A DNA stretch of 6,510 bases, taken from assembly GCA_937888775.1 (NCBI GenBank), contig CALAQT010000243.1, positions 1-6,510 on the forward strand, read 5' to 3'. Shown here in pieces: positions 1 to 6,510 of the stretch. The position numbers and the translations under genes are program-made. Every line of letters starts with the position of its first letter. The first letter of the stretch is position 1. The notes below the pieces were generated by a model. That model saw only the letters and a program-made list of their open reading frames with translations. It did no database searches and was not told the DNA's origin. Source of the stretch: an uncultured Actinomycetes bacterium. GTDB taxonomy: Bacteria; Actinomycetota; Thermoleophilia; Solirubrobacterales; Solirubrobacteraceae.

Positions 1-628
1 GACGACGCACGTCAGGGAGGGGACAGGCCATCGAGCACGGACCTGAAACAACGCTCTACGTCATCGACCTAGCCTCCAATCCAGCGTGTTCACTCGTAAT
101 GTGCGACCTCGCGTCGCACGCGACAATGCAGAAGTGTGATTCGCGCAGGCGAGATGGCCTAGTTCGTTCCGAAGGAGGAGCCCAGTGAGGGTCAAACCGC
201 GGAGCGGAGACTCCTCGCTCGCCGTGGATGGAGGAGCCGGACGCCGGCTCGCCCGCACTGTCGGAGCTCGTCCAGGGCGAGCGTGTGCGCGCCGCTGGCT
301 CGGACGCTCGCTCGTCCGGGAAATCGGCAGTGCGGAGTGTTGGGTCGGTCTTGGTTCCGATCAGCACGGCGCTCTTGATGCCTGCACGGACCACGGTCGC
401 GATGGCTGACCCCCGGGCATGGTCTCTCGTGTTGCAGTCGCCATTTTCGCAGGCGCGAGGGCGCGCATTCGAGCGACTGGCGAGGTTCGGCGACCGCAGA
501 CTCCAAACTTGCCGGTCCGGGCCATTTACTTTGCCGTTAGCACCGTTTAGTGTCGACGCCGCAACATCGGTGAGTCTGGCCCGGATGGAGAGCATCTGCG
601 GGGAGCGCACCGTGAACGAGCAAAGAGA
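1..628. other. Upstream region without a supported gene
   Basis: Open frames exist on both strands here (for example 228-635 plus and 56-805 minus), but they overlap one another, give low-complexity Arg/Ser/Ala-rich peptides, resemble no family I know, and mostly lack a ribosome binding site. The one exception in signal quality is an AGGAGG at 173-178, six bases before a GTG at 185, but the 74-codon frame that follows (185-409) is Arg-rich and unconvincing. The frame 228-635 has fairly high G/C at third positions and overlaps the ATG at 629, so a short hypothetical gene cannot be excluded. An A/T-richer pocket near 520-550 (TTTACT, TTTAGT) is where a promoter for the downstream gene might lie, but I cannot define boxes with proper spacing. 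Confidence 0.5.
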
Positions 629-838
629 ATGTTGAGGACCATTGGGCGGCCGGGACTTGTGGCGGCCGGTGGGGCGCTGGCGGCTGGTACGAGCCTCGAC
701 GTGAGGCCCTGGCGGGTTCCGGCGCTGATCTTGGGCGTCGTGCTGGCTTGCATCGCGTCGCTTGCTCTCGCAGCGCTTCCTGGCACGAGAGCCCCGAGCA
801 CCCACCTGATCGCCTCGCGCCGTGGCTTACAGAGCTAA
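629..838 (+). pseudogene. Probable detached signal-peptide segment of the propeller gene
   Basis: This 69-codon frame starts with ATG at 629 and ends at a TAA at 836-838. After a basic stretch (RPWR, residues 26-29) it has a hydrophobic core, residues 30-50 (key run ALILGVVLACIASLALAAL), then LPGTRAPS. This looks like a Sec signal peptide with a cleavage region near Ala48-Ala49. A GTG at 701 would give a more usual signal-peptide length. Past the stop, the same frame reads RLPVSLAPAASGSIGGSDRS up to about 907, which looks like mature N-terminal protein; the following frame then continues WPVRQGASLVTQ from 909. I infer that one ancestral gene ran 629(or 701)-3233 and now carries a nonsense codon and a +1 (or minus 2) shift near 908. 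Sequencing error is an alternative. The 629 ATG has only a weak purine-rich AAAGAGA before it. Confidence 0.5.
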
Positions 839-3233
839 TCGACGACTCGCCTGCCGGTCAGTCTTGCTCCGGCTGCCTCGGGGAGTATCGGTGGCTCTGA
901 CCGCAGCTTGGCCGGTGCGTCAGGGCGCCTCGTTGGTGACCCAGCGCGGGGGTATACGCGGCACGTTCAACGCCTCGGGGGCGGCGTTGCGTGTGGGCCG
1001 GGTGACCGTCGGCTTCTCTCTCGCCGGTGTAGGGCGCGGCCACAGTCTTGATCGCGTGGCTGCGGTCGCTCCCACGCCAGCGGCAAACCAGGTTCTCTAC
1101 CGGCACGGGCCGATCAGCGAGTTCTATCGCAACGGCCCGTACGGGCTCGAGCAGGGCTTCACCGTGCCCAAGCCCCCACAGGCAGGCTCTGGACCGCTCG
1201 TGGTTGCGCTGGGGATCAGCGGCTCACTCCTCCCCAAGCAGGTCGGTTCACAGGTCTTCTTTAGAACGAAATCGGGCGTGACCGCGTTGCGCTACGGGCA
1301 GTTGAGCGCCGTGGACGCCGCAGCTCGTCGGCTGCCCGCGCACATGCAGATCCGCAACGGGACGCTTGAGCTTTTGATCGATGACAGCAATGCGCGCTAC
1401 CCGCTGCGGATCGACCCGTTCATCCAGCAGCAAGAGCTCACAGGCGGCGGGGAGATCGGCCCCGGCGGCTTCGGTACCAGCGTGGCGCTATCTGGCGACG
1501 GCACCACCGCCCTGATCGGCGCCCCGGATGACAACACCACCGGGGTCGGTGCGGCGTGGGTGTTCACGCTCTCGAACGGCGTCTGGACCCAGCAGGCAAA
1601 GCTCACCCAAAGCGATGACAGCGGCAACATCGGTTTCGGTGCCAGCGTGGCGCTGTCTGGCGATGGCAACACCGCCCTGATCGGCGCATCTAAGAACCTC
1701 GGCCTCGAGGCCCGTGCTGCGTGGGTGTTCACCCGCTCGGGCTCCACTTGGACCCAGCAGGCCGAAATCACTGATCCACTACCCTCCGACGGGCGCTATG
1801 ACCTGTTCGGCAACAGCGTGGCGCTGTCTGGCGATGGCAACACCGCCCTGATCGGCGCATCTAAGAACCTCGGCCTCGAGGCCCGTGCTGCGTGGGTGTT
1901 CACCCGCTCGGGCTCCACTTGGACCCAGCAGGCCGAAATCACTGATCCACTACCCTCCGACGGGCGCGATGACCTGTTCGGCAACAGCGTGGCGCTGTCT
2001 GGCGACGGAAACACGGCGCTCATCGGCGGGCTTGGCACTGGCGGAGCGGCGTGGGTGTTCAAGCGCTCGGGGTCCACGTGGACCCAGCAGGGCGAAAGGC
2101 TCACAGGCAGCGGGGCGGGCGGCGAGGAGATAAATATCGGTTCCAGCGTGGCGCTATCTGCCGATGGCAACACCGCCCTGATCGGCGACGCGGGTGACAG
2201 CGCCGCGTGGGGTGCTGCGTGGGTGTTCACGCGCTCGGACGGCGTCTGGACCCAGCAGGGCGACAAGCTCACCGGCCAGGACGAAGAGGGCGACGTCTTC
2301 GGCGGAAGCGTGGCGCTGTCTAGCGATGGAAACACAGCGCTGATTGGCCAGGACTCGTACGACGCCGACGTCGGTGCTGCGTGGGTGTTCACGCGCTCGG
2401 ACGGCGTCTGGACCCAGCTGGGCGGCCCGCTGGTCCCAGACAGCGACGCCTTATATTATTTCGGCCAGAGCGTGGCGCTGTCCGGCGATGGCAACACCGC
2501 CCTAGTCGGCGGCCCCTGGGACAACCACAACGCGGGCGATGCCTGGGTGTTTGTCAGCGGGTTACCCACGGTCGTGACTGGCGCGGCGTCCGCTGTTACA
2601 CAGAGTTCAGCGACGTTGAACGCGACCGTGAACCCGAACGGCGGTGACGTCAGCGACTGCCACTTTCAATACGGCACCACGAGCCTCTACGGTTCCAGCG
2701 CCCCTTGCGCGACGCCTCCCGGATCAGGGAATAGTGCGGTGGCGGTCGCAGCGCCGGTTGGGAGCCTCGCTAAAGGCACCACCTATCACTTCCGGATCGC
2801 TGCGACGAACTCGCGCGGGACCAGCTACGGCAGCGACGAGACATTCACGTCGAAAAAAGCAGCCGCAACCGGGAGGATCTCGCTTGACGGGTCCACGATC
2901 GACGTTCAGCGTAACCACGAGGCACTCATCAAGCTCACCTGCACCGGCACAGCAACCTGCCGCGGCAAGCTAACGCTAACCGCCAAAAGCGCGGGCAAGA
3001 AGGGCAAGAACGGCAAGCCCAAGAAAATCGGAACCGCCGCCTTCTCCATTCCGGCAGGCAAGACCAAGACCATCAAGCTAACGCTCAGCCGGACCGGGCG
3101 CGCGTTCCTGAACGCCGCTCACGGGCATCTCAGCGCCAGCCTGACGATCCTCAAGACGTTTCCCACGCCGAGCACGAGCCAGAGCCATCGCGTCCATCTG
3201 GTCCAGCAGAAAGCGAAGAAGCGCAAGAAGTAG
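822..3233 (+). CDS. Secreted FG-GAP-like seven-bladed beta-propeller protein with Fn3-like and Lys-rich C-terminal domains (5' end probably disrupted)
   Basis: The open frame has 803 codons. Residues about 30-200 form an N-terminal domain containing NGPYGLEQGFTV and ending in RYPLRIDPF. Residues 202-580 hold seven repeats, each with an FG-x-SVALS-(G/A/S)DG-(N/T)TAL(I/V)G strand pair and an AWVF strand, six of the seven then ending in a WTQ motif. Seven fits a closed integrin-alpha-like propeller, although the full calcium loop DxDxDG is not seen. Residues 582-677 look like a fibronectin type III domain (ATLNATVNPNG, GTTYHFRIAATNSRG). Residues 684-803 are a beta-rich domain with two close Cys (CTGTATC), a SIPAGKTKTIKL strand and a basic tail (KAKKRKK). 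There is no LPXTG motif or C-terminal membrane anchor. The GTG at 822 is only the first start in frame: it lacks a ribosome binding site and the first 29 residues are not a signal peptide, whereas a good signal peptide lies upstream in another frame. Likely role is extracellular binding or adhesion; substrate unknown. Confidence 0.85.
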   Translation: MAYRANRRLACRSVLLRLPRGVSVALTAAWPVRQGASLVTQRGGIRGTFNASGAALRVGRVTVGFSLAGVGRGHSLDRVAAVAPTPAANQVLYRHGPISEFYRNGPYGLEQGFTVPKPPQAGSGPLVVALGISGSLLPKQVGSQVFFRTKSGVTALRYGQLSAVDAAARRLPAHMQIRNGTLELLIDDSNARYPLRIDPFIQQQELTGGGEIGPGGFGTSVALSGDGTTALIGAPDDNTTGVGAAWVFTLSNGVWTQQAKLTQSDDSGNIGFGASVALSGDGNTALIGASKNLGLEARAAWVFTRSGSTWTQQAEITDPLPSDGRYDLFGNSVALSGDGNTALIGASKNLGLEARAAWVFTRSGSTWTQQAEITDPLPSDGRDDLFGNSVALSGDGNTALIGGLGTGGAAWVFKRSGSTWTQQGERLTGSGAGGEEINIGSSVALSADGNTALIGDAGDSAAWGAAWVFTRSDGVWTQQGDKLTGQDEEGDVFGGSVALSSDGNTALIGQDSYDADVGAAWVFTRSDGVWTQLGGPLVPDSDALYYFGQSVALSGDGNTALVGGPWDNHNAGDAWVFVSGLPTVVTGAASAVTQSSATLNATVNPNGGDVSDCHFQYGTTSLYGSSAPCATPPGSGNSAVAVAAPVGSLAKGTTYHFRIAATNSRGTSYGSDETFTSKKAAATGRISLDGSTIDVQRNHEALIKLTCTGTATCRGKLTLTAKSAGKKGKNGKPKKIGTAAFSIPAGKTKTIKLTLSRTGRAFLNAAHGHLSASLTILKTFPTPSTSQSHRVHLVQQKAKKRKK
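1425..2561 (+). repeat. Seven tandem propeller repeats within the coding sequence
   Basis: The repeats are about 51-57 codons each. SVALS occurs seven times and AWVF seven times, in strict alternation. The variable part is the loop between TALIG and AWVF and the segment after WTQQ, where the acidic/Gly-rich turns differ in length. The invariant strands are also very similar at the nucleotide level: the stretch coding SVALSGDGNTALIG is nearly identical in blades 2, 3 and 7, including synonymous positions. This suggests repeat homogenisation or recent expansion rather than only protein-level conservation. Confidence 0.9.
1643..2005 (+). repeat. Near-perfect 171-nt tandem duplication of one propeller blade
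   Basis: Positions 1643-1834 match 1814-2005 with a 171-nt offset. The only difference I find is T at 1797 against G at 1968, which changes Tyr to Asp in the GR(Y/D)DLFG turn. The match breaks at 1642/1813 on the left and at 1835/2006 on the right. The unit is 57 codons, so the reading frame is kept. It carries the distinctive ASKNLGLEAR loop that no other blade has. The lack of silent differences points to a recent duplication by slippage or unequal exchange, or to an assembly artefact. Confidence 0.93.
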
Positions 3234-3237
3234 GACT

Positions 3238-3265
3238 GCCGCTCCGCTGAGCGAGCGGGCTTTCC
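3238..3265 (+). terminator. Possible weak terminator after the propeller gene
   Basis: Five bases after the stop codon, CGCTC (3240-3244) can pair with GAGCG (3249-3253) around a CGCT loop. The outer bases GCCGCT and AGCGGGC offer an alternative longer pairing with a bulge. A short TTT follows at 3261-3263, but there is no true U tract. Position favours a terminator; strength of the signal is modest. Confidence 0.35.
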
Positions 3266-3694
3266 TGATCGAACGGTCCCGGCTTTCCCGGAAGCGCTGA
3301 TTCATGACAGCGAGCAGACGTCAATACGAGCAGGTCATGTGTTGCCTGCCAGATGCGTCAACGTCGGACGCAGGCTGCTGCCTCCGATTCCGGCGTCCGG
3401 CGCCTCCGCGGAGATTGGCAGTTGCGCTCTCGCGTGTCTGCGGTCGTCTCCAGCGGCGCCCTCGAGAAGCCCGCAAGGGACGACCAGCGGGTCTCCGCAG
3501 GCGCTCTCAGATCAGAGGGCGCTCGCTTCGCCGGGCGGATGCAGAAGAGTCGGCCGTGGCTCTCGCTCGTGAGGAATCTGAGCACTCTCTGACACGGCGG
3601 ACCCAGACTTCTGCTTCCACGAAAACGGGGAACTCTCACGCCACCTGCCGAGGGGCGATCAGGCTGCTGCATCCCGCCAGATCCAGCAGCGCAG

Positions 3695-3714
3695 CGAAAG
3701 CCCCGCTTTCGTTT
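3695..3714 (+). terminator. Hairpin with short T run, terminator-like
   Basis: CGAAAGC (3695-3701) pairs perfectly with GCTTTCG (3705-3711) around a CCC loop and is followed by TTT (3712-3714). A further seven-base inverted repeat, GCTGCTG (3663-3669) with CAGCAGC (3684-3690), lies just before it. On the plus strand the hairpin plus T run resembles an intrinsic terminator, but it is 460 nt past the propeller stop codon, so it would be a distal or backup site, or belong to an unrecognised transcript. Confidence 0.4.
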
Positions 3715-4107
3715 GGTGACGAGCATCTCTGCCGGCGCGAGCAGCGCCCTGCTTGGCGCGGAAAGCGCGACTCTCGTCGTGGCGCCTCGATGGTCTGACG
3801 CGCGAGTACCGGCGCTTGCTGAATAGCCAGCGCCCGGCACCCCATCACGCGCGAGGTCAAACTTGGCTGCTGCTAGCTCACCGCGCAAAGACTGCCAGGC
3901 AGCAAGCGTGGGCCCGGAGGTGCCCTCTCTCTATCGAGCGAGCGAAGGGCCCGGACTGCCCAATCGACCGCTGTCGCAATGGACGACAGGGAGCAGTCTC
4001 GAGAACGCTCGCGAGACGCTCGGAATCGAGTGCGACGCAGGCGCCGGCCTGCCCAGCGCCCCAGCGCGGGGCACGGACAAAAGCGATCGCCGGAGCTGAC
4101 ACCGAAC

Positions 4108-4129
4108 GGGGACGCCCGTGGGCGACCCC
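4108..4129. other. Strong GC-rich hairpin
   Basis: GGGG (4108-4111), A, CGCC (4113-4116), loop CGTG, GGCG (4121-4124), A, CCCC (4126-4129): eight G-C pairs with one symmetric A-A mismatch and a tetraloop. Neither flank has a T tract, so it is not a classic intrinsic terminator, but it lies about 175 nt beyond the stop of the minus-strand pair and could end or stabilise that transcript. It could also be part of a structured RNA. Confidence 0.45.
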
Positions 4130-4253
4130 TCCGTCGCCGAAGCGCTCGCGCCTAAGCGACCAGCCCGACCGGCGAAAGGACTCATCCGTTCGTCAGTTGG
4201 CCTTTCGTTGCTTCGGCTGCGATTTCGCCGGGCGATTCTGCGCTGTCCGCGCA

Positions 4254-4277
4254 TCACCGCCGTGACCTCCGCGGTGA
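4254..4277 (-). terminator. Candidate hairpin at the 3' end of the two-gene minus-strand unit
   Basis: TCACCGC (4254-4260) and GCGGTGA (4271-4277) are perfect complements with a ten-base loop. The hairpin starts 26 nt beyond the stop codon at 4304, the right place for a terminator of the minus-strand unit. No T tract follows on that strand, so it may instead be an RNA 3'-end stabiliser. Confidence 0.35.
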
Positions 4278-4303
4278 CACCCGTCGTCCGTGTGTGGTTT
4301 GAG

Positions 4304-5038
4304 CTACCGGGTATCGATCGTGAGCTGGGTGAGATCGGTGAGGTCCGGGCCGAGTGTCGCCAGGGTCCAGCTTGACCCATCGGTCGTGTCGGCGGCGATA
4401 CAGAGCCGGCCGAAGGTGACCGCGAGCCCTCGCATCCAGACGTCGGGTAGCCAGCTGAACGGCAGCGAGACATCGACCCCGTCTGCGGTGCGGACGATCC
4501 TGCGCTGCTCCTCGGGTCCGATCATCGTGAGCTCGACCGTCAGCTGGGGCTCGCCGAGCCACGCACGCAGCGTTCTGAGCACCCGTCCGTAGAGAGCGGC
4601 CTCAAGCTGAGGCCGGACGGTCCCAAGCTGGGCGTGTCCGGTTCGCAAGCGCCTTGTCCAGATCGCGGCGGTGGTGGCCTGCAACCGGTCCGGCAGTCGA
4701 CCACCGGCCGCGAGCAGCCGCAGTGTCTGCTCCTCGGTCTGCCGGCGCGGCGCGCCGTAGTCGAACCTGAGCCCGTCGATGTCCATGTTGAGCGGGTCGG
4801 TTGGACCGCGGGAGGCCAGCGTAAGCACGTGTGGATCGTCGGCCCGTCGAGACCATGTGCGCAGCAGCTCAAGGCAGGCGACGCTCTCGCCGGGCAGCGC
4901 GGCAGCCGTGACCTCGCCCTTCGGATCGCGGTGGTCGACGGCAATCAGCTCACCGGCCTCCCAACGCACGGTGTGGGTGTCCCCGCCGCACAAGACCGGG
5001 ACTTCGGCCGCGGGGATACCGGTCCACCAATGACTCAT
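4304..5038 (-). CDS. Conserved-looking hypothetical protein, second gene of coupled pair
   Basis: The protein has 244 residues. The start is the ATG at 5038, not the frame-open position at 5101, because AGGAG (5047-5051) sits eight bases upstream and the ATG overlaps the stop of the preceding gene as ATGA. The N-terminus MSHWWTGIPAAEVPV leads into a likely beta segment (HTVRWEAGELIAVDH, residues 22-36) and a helix (SVACLELLRTWSRRADD, 52-68). A middle region of amphipathic helices (about 101-161) follows, then a C-terminal beta-type region (167-244) with the Trp-rich SWLPDVWMRGLAV. No signal peptide, membrane segment or catalytic motif is visible, so it is probably cytoplasmic. I do not recognise a named family; it resembles uncharacterised actinobacterial proteins in general style. 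The coupling suggests the two products are made in fixed ratio and may bind each other; that is inference. Confidence 0.82.
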   Translation of the reverse strand: MSHWWTGIPAAEVPVLCGGDTHTVRWEAGELIAVDHRDPKGEVTAAALPGESVACLELLRTWSRRADDPHVLTLASRGPTDPLNMDIDGLRFDYGAPRRQTEEQTLRLLAAGGRLPDRLQATTAAIWTRRLRTGHAQLGTVRPQLEAALYGRVLRTLRAWLGEPQLTVELTMIGPEEQRRIVRTADGVDVSLPFSWLPDVWMRGLAVTFGRLCIAADTTDGSSWTLATLGPDLTDLTQLTIDTR

Positions 5039-6309
5039 CGGCTGGTCTCCTGGCTCTCTGGGAGTGAGACCGAGACGACCGCTTGGTGAGATTCGACGCA
5101 CATCAGCAGGTCAAGGCGCTTGGCGCGTGGATCCAGGGCCGGCCGGTAGCGCATCGTCCCCTGCGCGCTGTCGCCGCGGACGCCCCCGCCGGTCGGGATC
5201 CCGAGGTAGTGATTTTCAAGGTCATCACGCGCCCACCACGCGACCGGCAGCTCATCGAGGGCGCCGACGCCCGACAAGTTTGGGGCGACGTCGAACTCGA
5301 CCTCGAAACCGTCCAGGTCAGACGTGATCGAGTTAGCGGCAAACTGGACCCCGTCACACGAGGGTGCCACGGCGCCGAGAACCAGCGTCCACTCCGGACC
5401 ATCGTCTGATCCGAGACGGTCCAGCAGAGATCCCCACGGCTCGACCAAACCGGGGGTGGACGCGCGCGATATTCGGCGCTGATGGAGAGGACGACGCGGC
5501 ATACGGGCTGCGACCGCCCGCAGCCCTAACAGCAGCGACCCCTCCTCAAGTGCACCCGCGGCAACAAGCGCCTGGATCATGGGCTCCAGATCCCTGGTAA
5601 CCCCGGACCGTGGGACGGCCACAGCGAGATGTCGCCAGAGAAACCGCTCCAGCGGACTTCGATCCTCGAGCGCCTCGATGCCGACCTCCCAGCGCGCCGT
5701 ACGACCGTGAAGATCGACCCGGGTGCCGTCGATCTCAAGCCACGTTGCCTCCGGGGCGATCGTTCCGTGCAACTCCAACTCCCCGTCCACGTAACCTTCG
5801 CCGTCTCGGCCACCATCGCCAAACCGGACCTCGGGTCGATGACCGTCAGAGTCAATGATCTTGGGGGGCGTGTGGTTCCACGGGAAACCGCCCGGCCGTC
5901 TGAACGAGCGTGACACTTGGCCTGGGCCCGGAGCGTCCAAGTAGCGGCGGTAACGCAACGTTCCCCCGTCAGCGGTGATGGCAAGGTCACGCACCAGCAC
6001 CTGACCGTGACCGACCAGGATCTCTTGGTCGATCACCCTGGCCTGTCGCGGGGGAAGGCTGTCGGCCTCGCGGCGACGCAGCGGCGGGCCGAAATGAACA
6101 AAGCCGGGCTTGCCAGACCGGATGTGGGTCGCGGTCGCGTAGTCATCGATCACCCACCACGCCTCATCGGCGCCAATCGCGCCCGCGACGACCAACGCGG
6201 CAGCGGCACCCCGAAACGCTGACCAGTGACCGGGCTGCTGCTGATCAGAATCATCAAGCAGCCGCTCGCCCAACCGGCGCAGGTAAACCTCAGCATCGAA
6301 AGCCACCAT
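5035..6309 (-). CDS. Hypothetical protein with helical and beta-rich modules, first gene of coupled pair
   Basis: The protein has 424 residues from ATG at 6309. The frame stays open back to a GTG at 6483 (482 residues), but that GTG has no ribosome binding site, and the extra N-terminal part is Arg/Cys-rich with lower third-position G/C (roughly 63%); MVAFDAEVYLRRL looks like a natural N-terminus, though only a weak CTGGG precedes it. Residues 4-60 are helical, with AWWVIDDY at 50-57. Residues 92-204 are beta-rich (VRDLAITADGGTLRYRR, ATWLEIDGTRVDL). Helices follow at 219-233 and 241-268 (ALVAAGALEEGSL), then a second beta-rich part at 306-417 (EWTLVLGAVAPS, VEFDVAP, AWWARDDLENHYLG, MRYRPALDPRAKRLDLL). 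No signal peptide or membrane helix is seen, so it is probably cytoplasmic. The family is not recognised. Its TGA overlaps the next gene's ATG. Confidence 0.8.
   Translation of the reverse strand: MVAFDAEVYLRRLGERLLDDSDQQQPGHWSAFRGAAAALVVAGAIGADEAWWVIDDYATATHIRSGKPGFVHFGPPLRRREADSLPPRQARVIDQEILVGHGQVLVRDLAITADGGTLRYRRYLDAPGPGQVSRSFRRPGGFPWNHTPPKIIDSDGHRPEVRFGDGGRDGEGYVDGELELHGTIAPEATWLEIDGTRVDLHGRTARWEVGIEALEDRSPLERFLWRHLAVAVPRSGVTRDLEPMIQALVAAGALEEGSLLLGLRAVAARMPRRPLHQRRISRASTPGLVEPWGSLLDRLGSDDGPEWTLVLGAVAPSCDGVQFAANSITSDLDGFEVEFDVAPNLSGVGALDELPVAWWARDDLENHYLGIPTGGGVRGDSAQGTMRYRPALDPRAKRLDLLMCVESHQAVVSVSLPESQETSR
5047..5051 (-). promoter_or_regulatory. Ribosome binding site deciding the start at 5038
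   Basis: On the minus strand AGGAG lies eight bases before the ATG at 5038, inside the last codons of the upstream gene (it forms part of the codons for Gln-Glu). With the ATGA overlap this is a textbook arrangement for translational coupling and settles the start against the upstream in-frame alternative. Confidence 0.8.
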
Positions 6310-6510
6310 CAGTGCCCAGCGTGACAGACCCCGTACCAGACCGCGCGGCACGGATTCACAGAACGGATCAAGGCGATCACGCTCGCGCCGGCTACACGCC
6401 CTCGCCCGCCGCAGCGCAACCGGGTACACACCACCGTTACCGACGAGCCACAGCGGGGATTGTCCGAGGAACTGTGTAGGCACGAGCGAAAGAGATCGCT
6501 ATGCCTAGGA
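6310..6510. other. Region upstream of the two-gene unit
   Basis: If the first gene starts at 6309, this stretch holds its leader and promoter; if it starts further upstream, part of it is coding. In-frame TAG codons before the GTG at 6483 limit any extension. A five-base inverted repeat, AGCGA (6485-6489) with TCGCT (6496-6500), and a CCTAGG palindrome (6504-6509) lie at the edge. I cannot identify -35 and -10 boxes. Confidence 0.4.

Larger units (their letters stand above)
3266..4253. other. Gene-poor convergent intergenic region
   Basis: About 1 kb between the 3' ends of two convergent units. Frames up to 176 codons occur on both strands (for example 3304-3798 plus, 3358-3888 minus, 3753-4265 plus, 3931-4473 minus), but they shadow each other, are very rich in Arg, Ser and Ala, have no recognisable motif and no good ribosome binding site, so I treat them as chance frames in GC-rich DNA. 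The region does hold inverted repeats (3663-3690, 3695-3711, 3996-4017, 4108-4129) and a short direct repeat, GGGCCCGGA at 3910-3918 and 3947-3955, each followed by TGCCC. A structured RNA or a decayed gene is possible, but neither is identified. Confidence 0.5.

Noticed and set aside
739..751. Possible lipobox (VLAC) in the signal-peptide segment
   Set aside because: The Cys sits in the middle of the hydrophobic core with more hydrophobic residues after it, so lipoprotein processing there is unlikely.
56..805. 249-codon minus-strand frame across the upstream region
   Set aside because: It is low-complexity and Arg/Ser-rich, has no recognised motif, and runs antisense through the clear signal-peptide segment at 701-780.
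1643..2005. Tandem duplication considered as a mobile element or CRISPR-like repeat
   Set aside because: It is in frame, coding and equal to one protein blade; there are no terminal inverted repeats, transposase or spacers.
1397..2392. Long minus-strand open frames (124 and 198 codons) opposite the propeller repeats
   Set aside because: They mirror the repeated plus-strand codons, so their length comes from the repeat and codon bias; the plus strand has a clear domain architecture.
3304..4473. Several Arg-rich frames of 74-180 codons on both strands
   Set aside because: They overlap each other in all frames, lack ribosome binding sites and recognisable motifs, and in part shadow the 244-residue gene.
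4540..4944. 134-codon minus-strand frame inside the 244-residue gene
   Set aside because: It is a frame shadow: Ser/Arg/Pro-rich, whereas the chosen frame has a ribosome binding site, coupling and balanced composition.

Overview
The window is GC-rich with strongly G/C-biased third codon positions in its convincing genes, which suggests a high-GC actinobacterium. The large secreted-type protein is built like a repeat family I remember from Thermoleophilia/Solirubrobacterales (N-terminal domain ending in RIDPF, then FG-GAP-like SVALS-DGNTALIG / AAWVF blades, a fibronectin-III-like domain and a Lys-rich C-terminal domain). That placement rests on recollection, not on a search.

Layout: 1-628 holds no gene I can defend. 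A plus-strand gene for a secreted seven-bladed beta-propeller protein occupies about 629-3233. Its 803-codon body (822-3233) is open, but its likely signal peptide lies upstream in a different frame (629-838), cut off by a TAA and then a frame change near 908. The gene therefore looks 5'-disrupted, or the sequence has errors there. One propeller repeat has been copied almost exactly (171-nt period, 191 of 192 positions identical). From 3234 to 4303 there is about 1.07 kb without a believable gene but with several clear hairpins. From 6309 down to 4304 on the minus strand lie two genes of unknown function that overlap by ATGA and are clearly translationally coupled.

The propeller gene and the minus-strand pair are convergent, so the gene-poor middle is the shared 3' region of two transcripts and some of its hairpins are reasonable terminator candidates. 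The propeller protein would act outside the cell, in binding or adhesion by family analogy. The two coupled proteins have no signal peptide or membrane segment and look cytoplasmic. Nothing in the sequence links the two units functionally, and I see no mobile element, CRISPR array, tRNA or rRNA.
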